Source: JAVBTR01 sp031556065
GTDB taxonomy: Bacteria > Bacillota > Clostridia > Christensenellales > Aristaeellaceae
Direction of reading: 5' to 3'
Assembly: GCA_031556065.1 (NCBI GenBank)
Contig: JAVBTR010000035.1
Span: 16,377-80,376 of the forward strand
Length of the DNA: 64,000 nt
The notes beneath the pieces are model-generated. The model saw nothing but the letters and a program-made list of their open reading frames with translations, was not told where the DNA came from and did not search any database. Below are positions 50,230-58,512 of the stretch, piece after piece. The stretch's first letter is position 1, and the number at the start of each line of letters is the position of its first letter. A program made the position numbers and the translations under genes.

Positions 50230-51726
50230 TTATCTTTCATCGTATGCCTTTTGCCAAATAGCCATAAACTCATCAAGACCGTTTTCATTTAGCTGCAAAA
50301 GCAAAGCGTTCCAGTTTTCATCGTTTAATTCCACTTGGCCCAAGATAAACCTTCCAAGGTGCATATCCAAAAGACGGCCCAGGGTCTTTTGCAGTCCGTC
50401 CACTCTTGTTTGGGTGGCCTGATCAAGCACCACCAAAGGGTAAGGCATCTGGCATAGCTGGTTAAAGCTGTTAAGCTGTTCAAAATTCTTTACGGTTTTT
50501 TCATCGCTAAAGTTCAGCATGGATTTTGCACTGACAAAATAACTCAGGCTTCCCCCATCCGTTATGGTGGCTTCCCGCATGGTGGTATTCAAATCGGTAT
50601 TTTCATCCACTTTTAAGGCCCACTTGCCGTTTTCTTCTACCGTGTATTCTACCCCCTCAATCCCCACCTGAGCCAGCATAGCGCCTTCGTCGGTGTAAAG
50701 GTAATCCACAGCCTTCAAAAGGGCATGAGGATCCTTGCAGGATTTGGTAATGCACAAGGTCCCGCGGGTCACATTGCCGGTTAAATCCCGGTAAACCTGG
50801 GTGTTATTGTAAATAAGAGGATTCATGATGTCGTACACAGTCGTGTCTGCCTTGGGCAAAAGGTTAACAGGCGAGCTGCCCATAATAATCCCGTAGGTTA
50901 CGGCCGCTTTTTCGTCTGTTATCTGGCGCAGGCTGTCGGTGGTGGTAAAACCGTTTTTGTCGATTAGCCCCTGGGTGTACAAATCCCGAACCCAGGCCAC
51001 AAAATCCCGGACATTTTCGGCATAGGCCAGGTAGCATACCTGCCCGGCTTCGTTTACGTAGATATTATAGTCGTTGGCGATAATCCCAAAGGCATGAGCC
51101 AAAAACTTAATATCCCAGGTGCCAAGGAAGGTAAGGGGAATTTCATCATCCTTGCCGTTCTTGTTAGGGTCCTGGGTTTTAAACGCTTTTAATACCGCCT
51201 CGAAGGATGCTTTATCCGTAGGTACTTCCATTTTCACATTTTGGAGCCACTGGGTGTTGATCCACATGGCATTGTTTGTCTGCATCTGGGTCAGCCCTGG
51301 CAGCGCCGCAATAGCCCCATCCTTTAAGGTGATGGCCTTTTCCCACTGGGAATTTTCTTTTAATAGCGCCGCCAAATTAGGCATATCAGCCTCGATATAC
51401 GGAGTCAGGTCGATAATTAGGCCGCTTTCGTACAAAGCCTGGGTATCTTGAACGGATAATTCTGCTTTAAACAGCGCATCCGGTAACGTTGCGCCATTTA
51501 AATAAAGCTGAATTTCTTTTTGCCAATCACTGTAGCTGTCGAACTGAGAAAAATTAAAAGACAAATCAAACTTTTCAGCCCACCGCTGGAAAAAAAGATT
51601 GGTAGACCAATTCTGGCCTACGCTTTCGCCAGCGTAGCCTGCCAGATGGTATTCGCCTCCGGCCAGGCCGGGCACCACCCCTAGAAGCAACACCAAAACC
51701 AGACCCAATGCACATATCTTACGCAA
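50230..51726 (-). CDS. Extracellular solute-binding protein, family 1 type
   Basis: 498 residues. TTG 51726 has AAGGGGGA 6 bases ahead and starts a signal peptide (RKICALGLVLVLLLGVVPGLAG); no lipobox Cys. The mature part resembles large sugar-binding lipoproteins of the LplA type (LYLNGATLPDALF, MWINTQWLQ, NGKDDEIPLTFLG with an EF-hand-like DPNKNGKDDE calcium segment). Its permeases are not next to it; it is cotranscribed with galK, which suggests a galactose-containing ligand, unproven. Confidence 0.82.
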   Translation of the reverse strand: MRKICALGLVLVLLLGVVPGLAGGEYHLAGYAGESVGQNWSTNLFFQRWAEKFDLSFNFSQFDSYSDWQKEIQLYLNGATLPDALFKAELSVQDTQALYESGLIIDLTPYIEADMPNLAALLKENSQWEKAITLKDGAIAALPGLTQMQTNNAMWINTQWLQNVKMEVPTDKASFEAVLKAFKTQDPNKNGKDDEIPLTFLGTWDIKFLAHAFGIIANDYNIYVNEAGQVCYLAYAENVRDFVAWVRDLYTQGLIDKNGFTTTDSLRQITDEKAAVTYGIIMGSSPVNLLPKADTTVYDIMNPLIYNNTQVYRDLTGNVTRGTLCITKSCKDPHALLKAVDYLYTDEGAMLAQVGIEGVEYTVEENGKWALKVDENTDLNTTMREATITDGGSLSYFVSAKSMLNFSDEKTVKNFEQLNSFNQLCQMPYPLVVLDQATQTRVDGLQKTLGRLLDMHLGRFILGQVELNDENWNALLLQLNENGLDEFMAIWQKAYDER

Positions 51727-51769
51727 AAGAGAATCCCCCTTAAATGTATGAATCGCCACCTAATTGATA

Positions 51770-51798
51770 ATTATACCTCAATTGTAAAACTTAGGCAA
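51770..51798 (-). promoter_or_regulatory. Promoter of solute-binding protein-galK unit
   Basis: Minus strand TTGCCT (51793-51798), 17-bp spacer, TATAAT (51770-51775). It overlaps the last codons of the ftsH-like gene. Confidence 0.75.
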
Positions 51799-53459
51799 TC
51801 CCTTACCGCGTTTCCCGAGAGGCTCTCTTTTTCGATCAGGCTTTGACTTAACTTTGAAAGGGCTTCTATGTTTTTTTCCAAAAGGCTTTTTACCTCTTCA
51901 TAGGCCTTTGTCAAAAGAGCTTGAGCGGTACTATCCTGCTCATCTTTAAGCACCGACATAACACCCATCTGTCCCATACCCCAATACATGGCCATGGATG
52001 AGGCGATTTCCGCTGCCTTTTGAAAATCGTTAGCTGCACCGGTGGTTACATTATCCGCTCCGAAGGTAATTTCTTCCGCTGCCCGACCTGCTAAAGCCAC
52101 CTGCATATGGTGCAAAAGTTCCTGCTTTTTATAAAACATGCGGTCCGGTGCAATGGCCATGGAGTATCCTGCCGCCCCTTTTGTGGAAGGAATAATAGAG
52201 ACCCTTTCCAGCTTGCTGTCGGGCAAAAGCAAAAGTGTAGCAATAGCGTGACCCGCTTCGTGGGCCGCAGTGATCATCTTTTCTTTTTCGAAGGTATCCC
52301 GTGTGCGCTTTTCTTCGCCTACCAATTCCGCTTGAAAGGCCCGTTCTACATCCGCGTTTTCTACAATATCCGCCTGACGTCTGGCCGCCATGATCGCCGC
52401 TTCATTCAGCACACTTTCCAGCTTGGCACCGGAAAAAAAGGCCGTCTGGGCCGCCAGGGCATTAAAATCCACATCCTGAGACAAGGGCATTTTTTTTGCG
52501 TGGACCTTTAAAATTTCAAGTCGCTCGCACAAATCGGGAAGGGGTACCTCAATTTGCCGATCAAACCTGCCGGCCCGGATCAGCGCTTCATCCAAGGTAT
52601 CGATGCGGTTGGTGGCCGCCAGAACCACAATGCCATCGCTATCGGAAAAGCCAGACATTTCTGTTAAAAGGGCGTTAAGCGTCTGTTCCCTTTCATCGTT
52701 GCCATTATCCCGCTTTTTGCCGATGGCATCGATTTCATCGATAAAAATAACAGCCCGGCCCACTTTTCTGGCATCCTTAAAAAGAGAACGAATGCGGCTG
52801 GCACCTACACCCACGTAAACCTGCACAAAATCCGAGCCATTTACGGCAAAAAACGGCACCTGCGCTTCCCCTGCCAAGGCCCTTGCCATTAAGGTTTTGC
52901 CAGTGCCAGGCGGGCCGTAAAGCAGCACGCCCCGGGGAATTCTGGCACCGTATTTTCTAAAACGCTCCGGTTCTTTAATAAAGCCGATTAAATCCTTTAA
53001 ACTGTTTAGCGCCTGTTCATTGGCAGCCACATGTTCAAATGTAACATTGGGAATGCTTCTATTGGCATCCATACTGGCATACTTGGCAAAGCCTGCGGCG
53101 CCTTTTTGCCGTTTGGACACAAAATAGACAATGGCCACAGTACCTAAAAGAAACCCTAACAGCATGCCACTCTGGGCCGATGTGCCTTCCTGAACCAAAA
53201 CGCCTTTTAAAAGCAACTCGCTTTTAAAAGAGTCGGTTCTTGGGTTGGGCACCAACGCCCTGGAGCCGTCAGCTAATTGGGCGGTAAAATTCGCGCTGTC
53301 TGTTAAAACGGCAGCTTTTACCCCGCCCTGATCCAGTTGCTGCAAAAAATCCGTGTAGTTCATGGTTTCCGGCCCGGTTGATGCGCTTTTAGCATATAGA
53401 AAAATCGAAAATGCCAGCATGATCATCACAATCCCGAAGGATAGTTTTTTGTTTTTCAC
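51771..53459 (-). CDS. FtsH-family membrane AAA+ metalloprotease
   Basis: Membrane-bound ATP-dependent protease, 562 residues from GTG 53459, which follows GAGGTG. Two N-terminal helices (about 6-25 and 103-122) flank a small extracellular domain. AAA domain: Walker A GPPGTGKT, pore segment FVQVYVGVG, Walker B VIFIDEIDAIG, second region of homology RAGRFDR. Protease: HEAGH (about residue 377) and Asp in AANDFQKA. It lacks the long charged C-terminal tail and is shorter than the usual 600-650 residue housekeeping FtsH, so it may be a paralog. Upstream in-frame codons to 53699 overlap the divergent pbp gene. Confidence 0.9.
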   Translation of the reverse strand: MKNKKLSFGIVMIMLAFSIFLYAKSASTGPETMNYTDFLQQLDQGGVKAAVLTDSANFTAQLADGSRALVPNPRTDSFKSELLLKGVLVQEGTSAQSGMLLGFLLGTVAIVYFVSKRQKGAAGFAKYASMDANRSIPNVTFEHVAANEQALNSLKDLIGFIKEPERFRKYGARIPRGVLLYGPPGTGKTLMARALAGEAQVPFFAVNGSDFVQVYVGVGASRIRSLFKDARKVGRAVIFIDEIDAIGKKRDNGNDEREQTLNALLTEMSGFSDSDGIVVLAATNRIDTLDEALIRAGRFDRQIEVPLPDLCERLEILKVHAKKMPLSQDVDFNALAAQTAFFSGAKLESVLNEAAIMAARRQADIVENADVERAFQAELVGEEKRTRDTFEKEKMITAAHEAGHAIATLLLLPDSKLERVSIIPSTKGAAGYSMAIAPDRMFYKKQELLHHMQVALAGRAAEEITFGADNVTTGAANDFQKAAEIASSMAMYWGMGQMGVMSVLKDEQDSTAQALLTKAYEEVKSLLEKNIEALSKLSQSLIEKESLSGNAVRDCLSFTIEV

Positions 53460-53618
53460 AAATTGCACCTCACACAAATTATTTTTGTGCCCGCTATGAG
53501 TATATATAATTTGGCTCACCAAAGTAAACGGTACTTTATACCTTCGATTTTCCAGTGTGTTTTTCTTTGGGTTTGGACATGATAGGCGCAAAGCTTGAAA
53601 AGAAAGGCGGCTTTGCCA

Positions 53619-56093
53619 ATGAAGGATAAAGAGAAAAAGGCTCCACCCGTTGAAGAAAAAAGCGCGGAAAACGATCAAAAAAAGAAGAAAAACCACCATT
53701 GGCTAAAATGGATCAGCCTTTCTTTTCTAGGATTGGTGATCGTAGGCTCCGTTGCCTTTTATTTCATATTCGATGTAGCCAACTGGCAAAAGCTGGACGT
53801 ATCTAAAATAGTGGATTTGGCGCAGACCGGCTCCATTTTAGATAAAGAAGGCAACTTTATTTCCTATGTAAGGGGCACGGAAAACCGCACAGTGGTGCCT
53901 TTGGAGCAAATTCCGCTCCATGTTCAGCAGGCCTTTATCGCTGCCGAGGACACCAGGTTTTATTCCCATTTCGGGTTTGACCCTGTGCGTATCTTTGGCG
54001 CAGTGGTGGAAAATTTAAAATCCGGCGGGTATAGCCAGGGGGCTTCCACCATTACCCAGCAGTTGATTAAGCTAAGCCATTTAAGTGCCCAAAAAACCTT
54101 GGCACGGAAACTGGAAGAAGTATATTTGGCCGTCGTTTTGGAACAGCGATACAGCAAAAGTGAAATTCTTGAAATGTACCTGAATTACATTTATTTCAAC
54201 CGTGGCGCATACGGCATTCAAGCCGCTTCTCAGGCGTTCTTTTCAAAGGACGTGGGCCAATTAACCATTGCGCAAGGCGCGGCCCTGGCGGCTACCATTA
54301 AGGCCCCTGCGGCTTATTCTTTGGATGAAGCGCCGGAAGCCAACCAGACCAGGCGCCGGTATGTGATTGACACCATGCTGGCCCAAGGGTTTATTACAAA
54401 AGAGCAGCATGATGAGGCATACAATGAGGAAGTGACCCTTACCGAAGGCTTAAAAACTGCCACCCAATACGGCTGGTTCGTAGACGCGGTGCTGGATGAA
54501 GCCCAGGTGCAGCTGGATATTTCTTCCGAAGCCCTTTTAGCGGGCGGCTATCAAATAGAATCCACCCTGGATACGGAAATGCAAACCATCGCCGATGAGG
54601 AGTATACGAAAAAAGTTTTCCCTGCCAATGCCAAGGATGGCACCCCAGTGCAATCGGCCATGGCTGTGTTGGACATTCACACAGGCGCTGTCCGGGCCAT
54701 TGAAGGCGGCCGGGAATACACAGTTAAACGTGGGCTTAACAGGGCCACTACCTTAAAGCGCCAGCCGGGTTCTTCTTTAAAGCCGCTGGTTGCCTATGCC
54801 CCTGCCATTGAAACCTACGGCTATACCACTGCCAGCGTTTTAAAGGACGAGCCCACCAACTTTAACGGCTACAAGCCCCGAAACAGCGGCAACGCTTATT
54901 ATGGGCAGGTGACCTTTAGAACCGCCCTTAAAAATAGCTTGAACGTGGCCGCTGTTTCTCTTTTAGGGCAGATTGGCGTCCAGGCTGGGCGGGATTACCT
55001 AGAAAAAGTAGGTATTCCATTAGATAAAAAGGACTCTAACCTGGCGCTGGCCTTAGGGGCCATGACCTATGGCGTATCCCCGGTGGAAATGGCGGCAGCC
55101 TATGCACCCTTTGGCAATGGCGGTATTTTTTATGAACCTTATTTCATCGAACGGATTTTAGATGCCAGTGGCGCGGTGATCTACCAGCACCAAACAGAAG
55201 GTACCCGGGTTATTTCCGCCCAAACCGCTTATTTGATGACGGATTTGCTGCAATCAGTCACTTCATCCGGTACTGGGGCCAAGCTTTCCACCGCAGGTAC
55301 CCCTACTGCTGGTAAAACTGGCACTGTAAATATGACAGGAGGCGGCAACCGGGATATTTGGATGGCTGCCTACAATAGCCAGCTATCCATCGTATCCTGG
55401 ATGGGGTTTGATAACCCAGATAATACCCACAAGCTGGCAGGCAACATTTCTGGCGGCGATAACACGGCCGCCGTAGTTCGGGATTTTTTCCTGGCCTATT
55501 ATAAGGGCAAAAGCAAGCCCCAGTTTTCAAAGCCCGGCGGCATTATTTCTTTGCAGCTGGACAAAAAATCCATTGAATGGCGTGGCGAAGCCATGCTGGC
55601 CACAGCCATTACCCCGGAAGCCTACCGTATGACAGAGGTCTTTACGGAAGGCAACCACCCCACCAAGGAATCCGACGTATGGAATGCTCCCCGCACCCCC
55701 AATAGCTTCTACATTACCCATAACGACGCGGGCAATCCATTGCTGGTGATTCAGCCTGCGGATAACGCTATTTATCGGGTTCAGCGGGATGCCATAGGCG
55801 AAAGCTTTGTACTAACCGAACTTTGGGGCTCCGCCGGGGAAACCTTGTATTTCGCCGATACGAAAGCGGTTCAAGGAGTGGTATATACCTACCGGGTGAT
55901 CCCTGTACACAGCGAGCTATTGCAAAACGGCATTTTGCTGGAGGGGGTTCAAAGCGTACAGGTGGCTCAGGCCAGAGGCGCCAAAAGCGGCAGTATTTTA
56001 GAGGACATGTTCGGATTCTTCTTCGGACAAAAAACATCCTCCGATACAGAAACGGAGGATGCTGAAAACGTTACATCTATTTTCTGGAAGTAA
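53619..56093 (+). CDS. Class A penicillin-binding protein (PBP1A type)
   Basis: Bifunctional peptidoglycan synthase, 824 residues. A Lys-rich cytoplasmic start, one transmembrane helix (about 32-52), the glycosyltransferase domain (EDTRFYSHFGFD, QGASTITQQL, KLEEVYLAVVLEQ) and the transpeptidase domain with SSLK (QPGSSLKPL), SLN (KNSLNVAA) and KTG (AGKTGTV) motifs. After about residue 660 a C-terminal domain with an FnIII-like pattern (TYRVIPVH) follows. AAAGGCGG precedes ATG 53619. Its 3' end overlaps convergent murC by 17 bases. Confidence 0.93.
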   Translation: MKDKEKKAPPVEEKSAENDQKKKKNHHWLKWISLSFLGLVIVGSVAFYFIFDVANWQKLDVSKIVDLAQTGSILDKEGNFISYVRGTENRTVVPLEQIPLHVQQAFIAAEDTRFYSHFGFDPVRIFGAVVENLKSGGYSQGASTITQQLIKLSHLSAQKTLARKLEEVYLAVVLEQRYSKSEILEMYLNYIYFNRGAYGIQAASQAFFSKDVGQLTIAQGAALAATIKAPAAYSLDEAPEANQTRRRYVIDTMLAQGFITKEQHDEAYNEEVTLTEGLKTATQYGWFVDAVLDEAQVQLDISSEALLAGGYQIESTLDTEMQTIADEEYTKKVFPANAKDGTPVQSAMAVLDIHTGAVRAIEGGREYTVKRGLNRATTLKRQPGSSLKPLVAYAPAIETYGYTTASVLKDEPTNFNGYKPRNSGNAYYGQVTFRTALKNSLNVAAVSLLGQIGVQAGRDYLEKVGIPLDKKDSNLALALGAMTYGVSPVEMAAAYAPFGNGGIFYEPYFIERILDASGAVIYQHQTEGTRVISAQTAYLMTDLLQSVTSSGTGAKLSTAGTPTAGKTGTVNMTGGGNRDIWMAAYNSQLSIVSWMGFDNPDNTHKLAGNISGGDNTAAVVRDFFLAYYKGKSKPQFSKPGGIISLQLDKKSIEWRGEAMLATAITPEAYRMTEVFTEGNHPTKESDVWNAPRTPNSFYITHNDAGNPLLVIQPADNAIYRVQRDAIGESFVLTELWGSAGETLYFADTKAVQGVVYTYRVIPVHSELLQNGILLEGVQSVQVAQARGAKSGSILEDMFGFFFGQKTSSDTETEDAENVTSIFWK

Positions 56094-57483
56094 TGGCCTC
56101 TTCGTTGCGCTGAATTTGATCGTTTAAGAGGTTGATGTTCCCGCAGCCCAAGGTGATAACCAAATCCCCCTGCTGCCAATGTTCGCGAAGGTATTTCTCC
56201 GTATCGTCGAAAGTTGGGGTCAGGATGGCGTTAACCCCCTTGGCCTTCATACCCTCTACCACCCTGGAAGCATGAATATCCCCCGGGTCTTTTTCCCTGG
56301 CAGCGTAAATATCCGTTACCAATGTGATATCCGCTTTGTCGGTGCAGGTAAGGTAATCCTCAAAAAGCGCTTTTACCCTTGAATAGGTGTGGGGCTGCAT
56401 TACAGCCCAAAGCCGGTTGTGAGGCTGCATCTTCGCCACAGAAACAGCGTTTCGCATTTCCGTTGGGTTATGGCCGTAATCGTGGTAGAGCTTCACGCCT
56501 TGAATGGTGGCCGTATGCTCAAACCGGCGGTGGGCTCCCCTAAACGCGCTGATGGCCTCGATGGCCTTACCCATATCTGCCCCCAAGTGATACGCCGTGG
56601 CAAGCCCTGCCATGGCGTTTTGTGCGTTAAAGAAACCTAGTACCTGCATTTGCACATGGCCCAAGGTTTTGCCATGATACACCAGATCGAACTGGGGGCA
56701 GCCATTTTCCGTATAGGTTAAATTGCCTGCAACCCAATCGTTATGAGGTTCAAAGCCGAAAAGCTCTTTTTCCTGGGGAATGCTGTCAAGAAGGGCTTTA
56801 ACCCTTGGATCATCCCCGTTGCCGATGGCCTTTCCGTTTTCCGGCAAAAGAGCCAGAAACTTTTTAAAGGCGTTTTGAATATCATCGATGTCCTTATAAA
56901 AATCCAAGTGATCTTCGTCGATGTTCAGCACCACAGCCAAGGTAGGCCTTAAATGGAGGAAGCTGGCATTAAACTCGCAGGCTTCGGCCAAGAAAGCCTC
57001 GCCCTTGCCAATACGGGTGCTGCCGCCAATATAATCCAGCTGTCCACCGATATGGATGGTTGGGTCCAGCCCGCAGTCCATCATAATCTGCGTAAGCATG
57101 GACGTGGTGGTGGTCTTGCCATGAGCGCCGCAAACGCCAATGGCTGTTTTATAGCCTTCCATCAATTGCCCAAGCAGTACTGCCCGTTCCATGGATGGGA
57201 TTTGAAGGCGTTCAATTTCCAGCCGTTCTGGGTTATCCCTTAAAATGGCAGCGGTATAAACAACCAGATCCGCTCCGTGGACAGATTCAGCCCTGTGTCC
57301 GATGGTAACGGGAATACCCAATTCACGAAGGGCCTTTACTGCGTAACCGTCCGCCGAATCAGAGCCGGTTAAAACGTAACCCTTTTCCTTTAGCATCTGA
57401 GCCAGGCCGGACATGCTGGAACCGCCAATACCGATCATGTGAATGTGTTTGCCCTTGAAATCTTTTATGTGTGGTGTCTGCAT
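56077..57483 (-). CDS. murC: UDP-N-acetylmuramate--L-alanine ligase
   Basis: Adds L-Ala to UDP-MurNAc in peptidoglycan synthesis. 468 residues: N-terminal nucleotide-binding GIGGSSMSGLA, ATP motif GAHGKTTTTSML (about residue 117), NIDEDHLDFY, HHRFE-type HRRFEH and the DYGHNPTE segment. Its promoter lies just upstream. It stands alone here rather than in a division and cell-wall cluster, facing the PBP1A gene. Confidence 0.94.
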   Translation of the reverse strand: MQTPHIKDFKGKHIHMIGIGGSSMSGLAQMLKEKGYVLTGSDSADGYAVKALRELGIPVTIGHRAESVHGADLVVYTAAILRDNPERLEIERLQIPSMERAVLLGQLMEGYKTAIGVCGAHGKTTTTSMLTQIMMDCGLDPTIHIGGQLDYIGGSTRIGKGEAFLAEACEFNASFLHLRPTLAVVLNIDEDHLDFYKDIDDIQNAFKKFLALLPENGKAIGNGDDPRVKALLDSIPQEKELFGFEPHNDWVAGNLTYTENGCPQFDLVYHGKTLGHVQMQVLGFFNAQNAMAGLATAYHLGADMGKAIEAISAFRGAHRRFEHTATIQGVKLYHDYGHNPTEMRNAVSVAKMQPHNRLWAVMQPHTYSRVKALFEDYLTCTDKADITLVTDIYAAREKDPGDIHASRVVEGMKAKGVNAILTPTFDDTEKYLREHWQQGDLVITLGCGNINLLNDQIQRNEEAITSRK

Positions 57484-57519
57484 TCATTCATCCCAACTTA
57501 CTCAATTTCGTTCCGAATT

Positions 57520-57549
57520 ATTATACGCCGAAACATTGGAAATAATCAA
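57520..57549 (-). promoter_or_regulatory. Promoter of murC
   Basis: Minus strand TTGATT (57544-57549), 18-bp spacer, TATAAT (57520-57525). Confidence 0.65.
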
Positions 57550-57559
57550 CTATTTGTTG

Positions 57560-57588
57560 TTTAAAGGTTATGGGTTCTATGATATACT
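57560..57588 (+). promoter_or_regulatory. Promoter of SPL-like radical SAM / uvrA2 unit
   Basis: TTTAAA (57560-57565), 17-bp spacer, TATACT (57583-57588), 20 bases before the start codon. Confidence 0.6.
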
Positions 57589-57608
57589 AATGTTTGGAGG
57601 TATTTTAG

Positions 57609-58493
57609 ATGGAAACAGAATCCTTTAAGCACCTGCTATCAACCGTGAATCTTCACGACGATAGCTACTTTTACGTGGACTATAATTGTAATCTCTACCG
57701 TGGCTGCAATCACGGCTGCATTTACTGCGATTCCCGGTCCGCCTGCTATCATCTGGACAGGTTCGATACCGTACGCGCCAAACAGGATGCGGTCCAAATG
57801 CTCAAAAATGAACTCCGGTCCAAGAAGAAGACGGGGATCATTGGTATCGGTGCTATGAGCGATAGTTATAATGCCTTCGAAAAGGACCATTGCGTTACAA
57901 GGCAGGCTCTTGAAGTCGTTCTTCAGGAGCGTTTTGGCATATCCCTCTCTACCAAATCTGCCTTAATAGCCAGGGATTCCGATCTGTTAGCCGCCATTTC
58001 CGTTCACGCGCCAGTTGGAATCGCCTTTTCCATCACCACCCACGACGATGCCTTAGCCGCCATTTTAGAACCCAATGCTTCTCCTTCGTCCAAACGGTTT
58101 GAAGCGATGAAGGTCCTTAGCAGCAGCGGCATTTTTTGTGGTACCTGGGCAAACCCCATGCTGCCCTTCATTACCGATACCAAAGAGAACATAAGCCTCT
58201 TAGCGGAACAGACCGCCCAGGCCGGCGGAAAATACTTGCTAAGCTTTTTTGGCATGACCCTGCGTGACGGCAGCCGGGATTATTTCTTTAAAGCGCTGGA
58301 TAAGCACTTCCCCGGCATGAAAGAAACCTATTCAAAAGCCTATGGGAATGCCTATATTCTCGAATCCCCAAACGCGCAAACGCTTTACGCCCACTTAAAG
58401 GCGGAATGCAAAAAACATCATTTACTGTACCATTTTCACGATATTAACCAGGTCTTTACCAAGCCCAGAGCCACCCAGCTATCCCTTTTTTAA
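57609..58493 (+). CDS. SPL-family radical SAM protein
   Basis: 294 residues resembling spore photoproduct lyase relatives. The radical SAM cluster is CNHGCIYC (CxxxCxxC, about residue 33) in the family context NLYRGCNHGCIYCDSRS; IGIGAMSDSYNAFEK and STKSALIARDSDLL follow. TTTGGAGG precedes the ATG. A UvrA-like gene starts 19 bases after it, forming a two-gene unit. A true photoproduct lyase is longer and carries a further catalytic Cys that I cannot place, so the substrate is open. Confidence 0.85.
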   Translation: METESFKHLLSTVNLHDDSYFYVDYNCNLYRGCNHGCIYCDSRSACYHLDRFDTVRAKQDAVQMLKNELRSKKKTGIIGIGAMSDSYNAFEKDHCVTRQALEVVLQERFGISLSTKSALIARDSDLLAAISVHAPVGIAFSITTHDDALAAILEPNASPSSKRFEAMKVLSSSGIFCGTWANPMLPFITDTKENISLLAEQTAQAGGKYLLSFFGMTLRDGSRDYFFKALDKHFPGMKETYSKAYGNAYILESPNAQTLYAHLKAECKKHHLLYHFHDINQVFTKPRATQLSLF

Positions 58494-58512
58494 AAACACA
58501 AGGAGAAGTACT

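Noticed and set aside
53460..53699. 80-residue N-terminal extension of the FtsH-like protein
   Set aside because: It crosses the intergenic region and the divergent pbp gene; GTG 53459 has GAGGTG ahead and begins directly before the first membrane helix.
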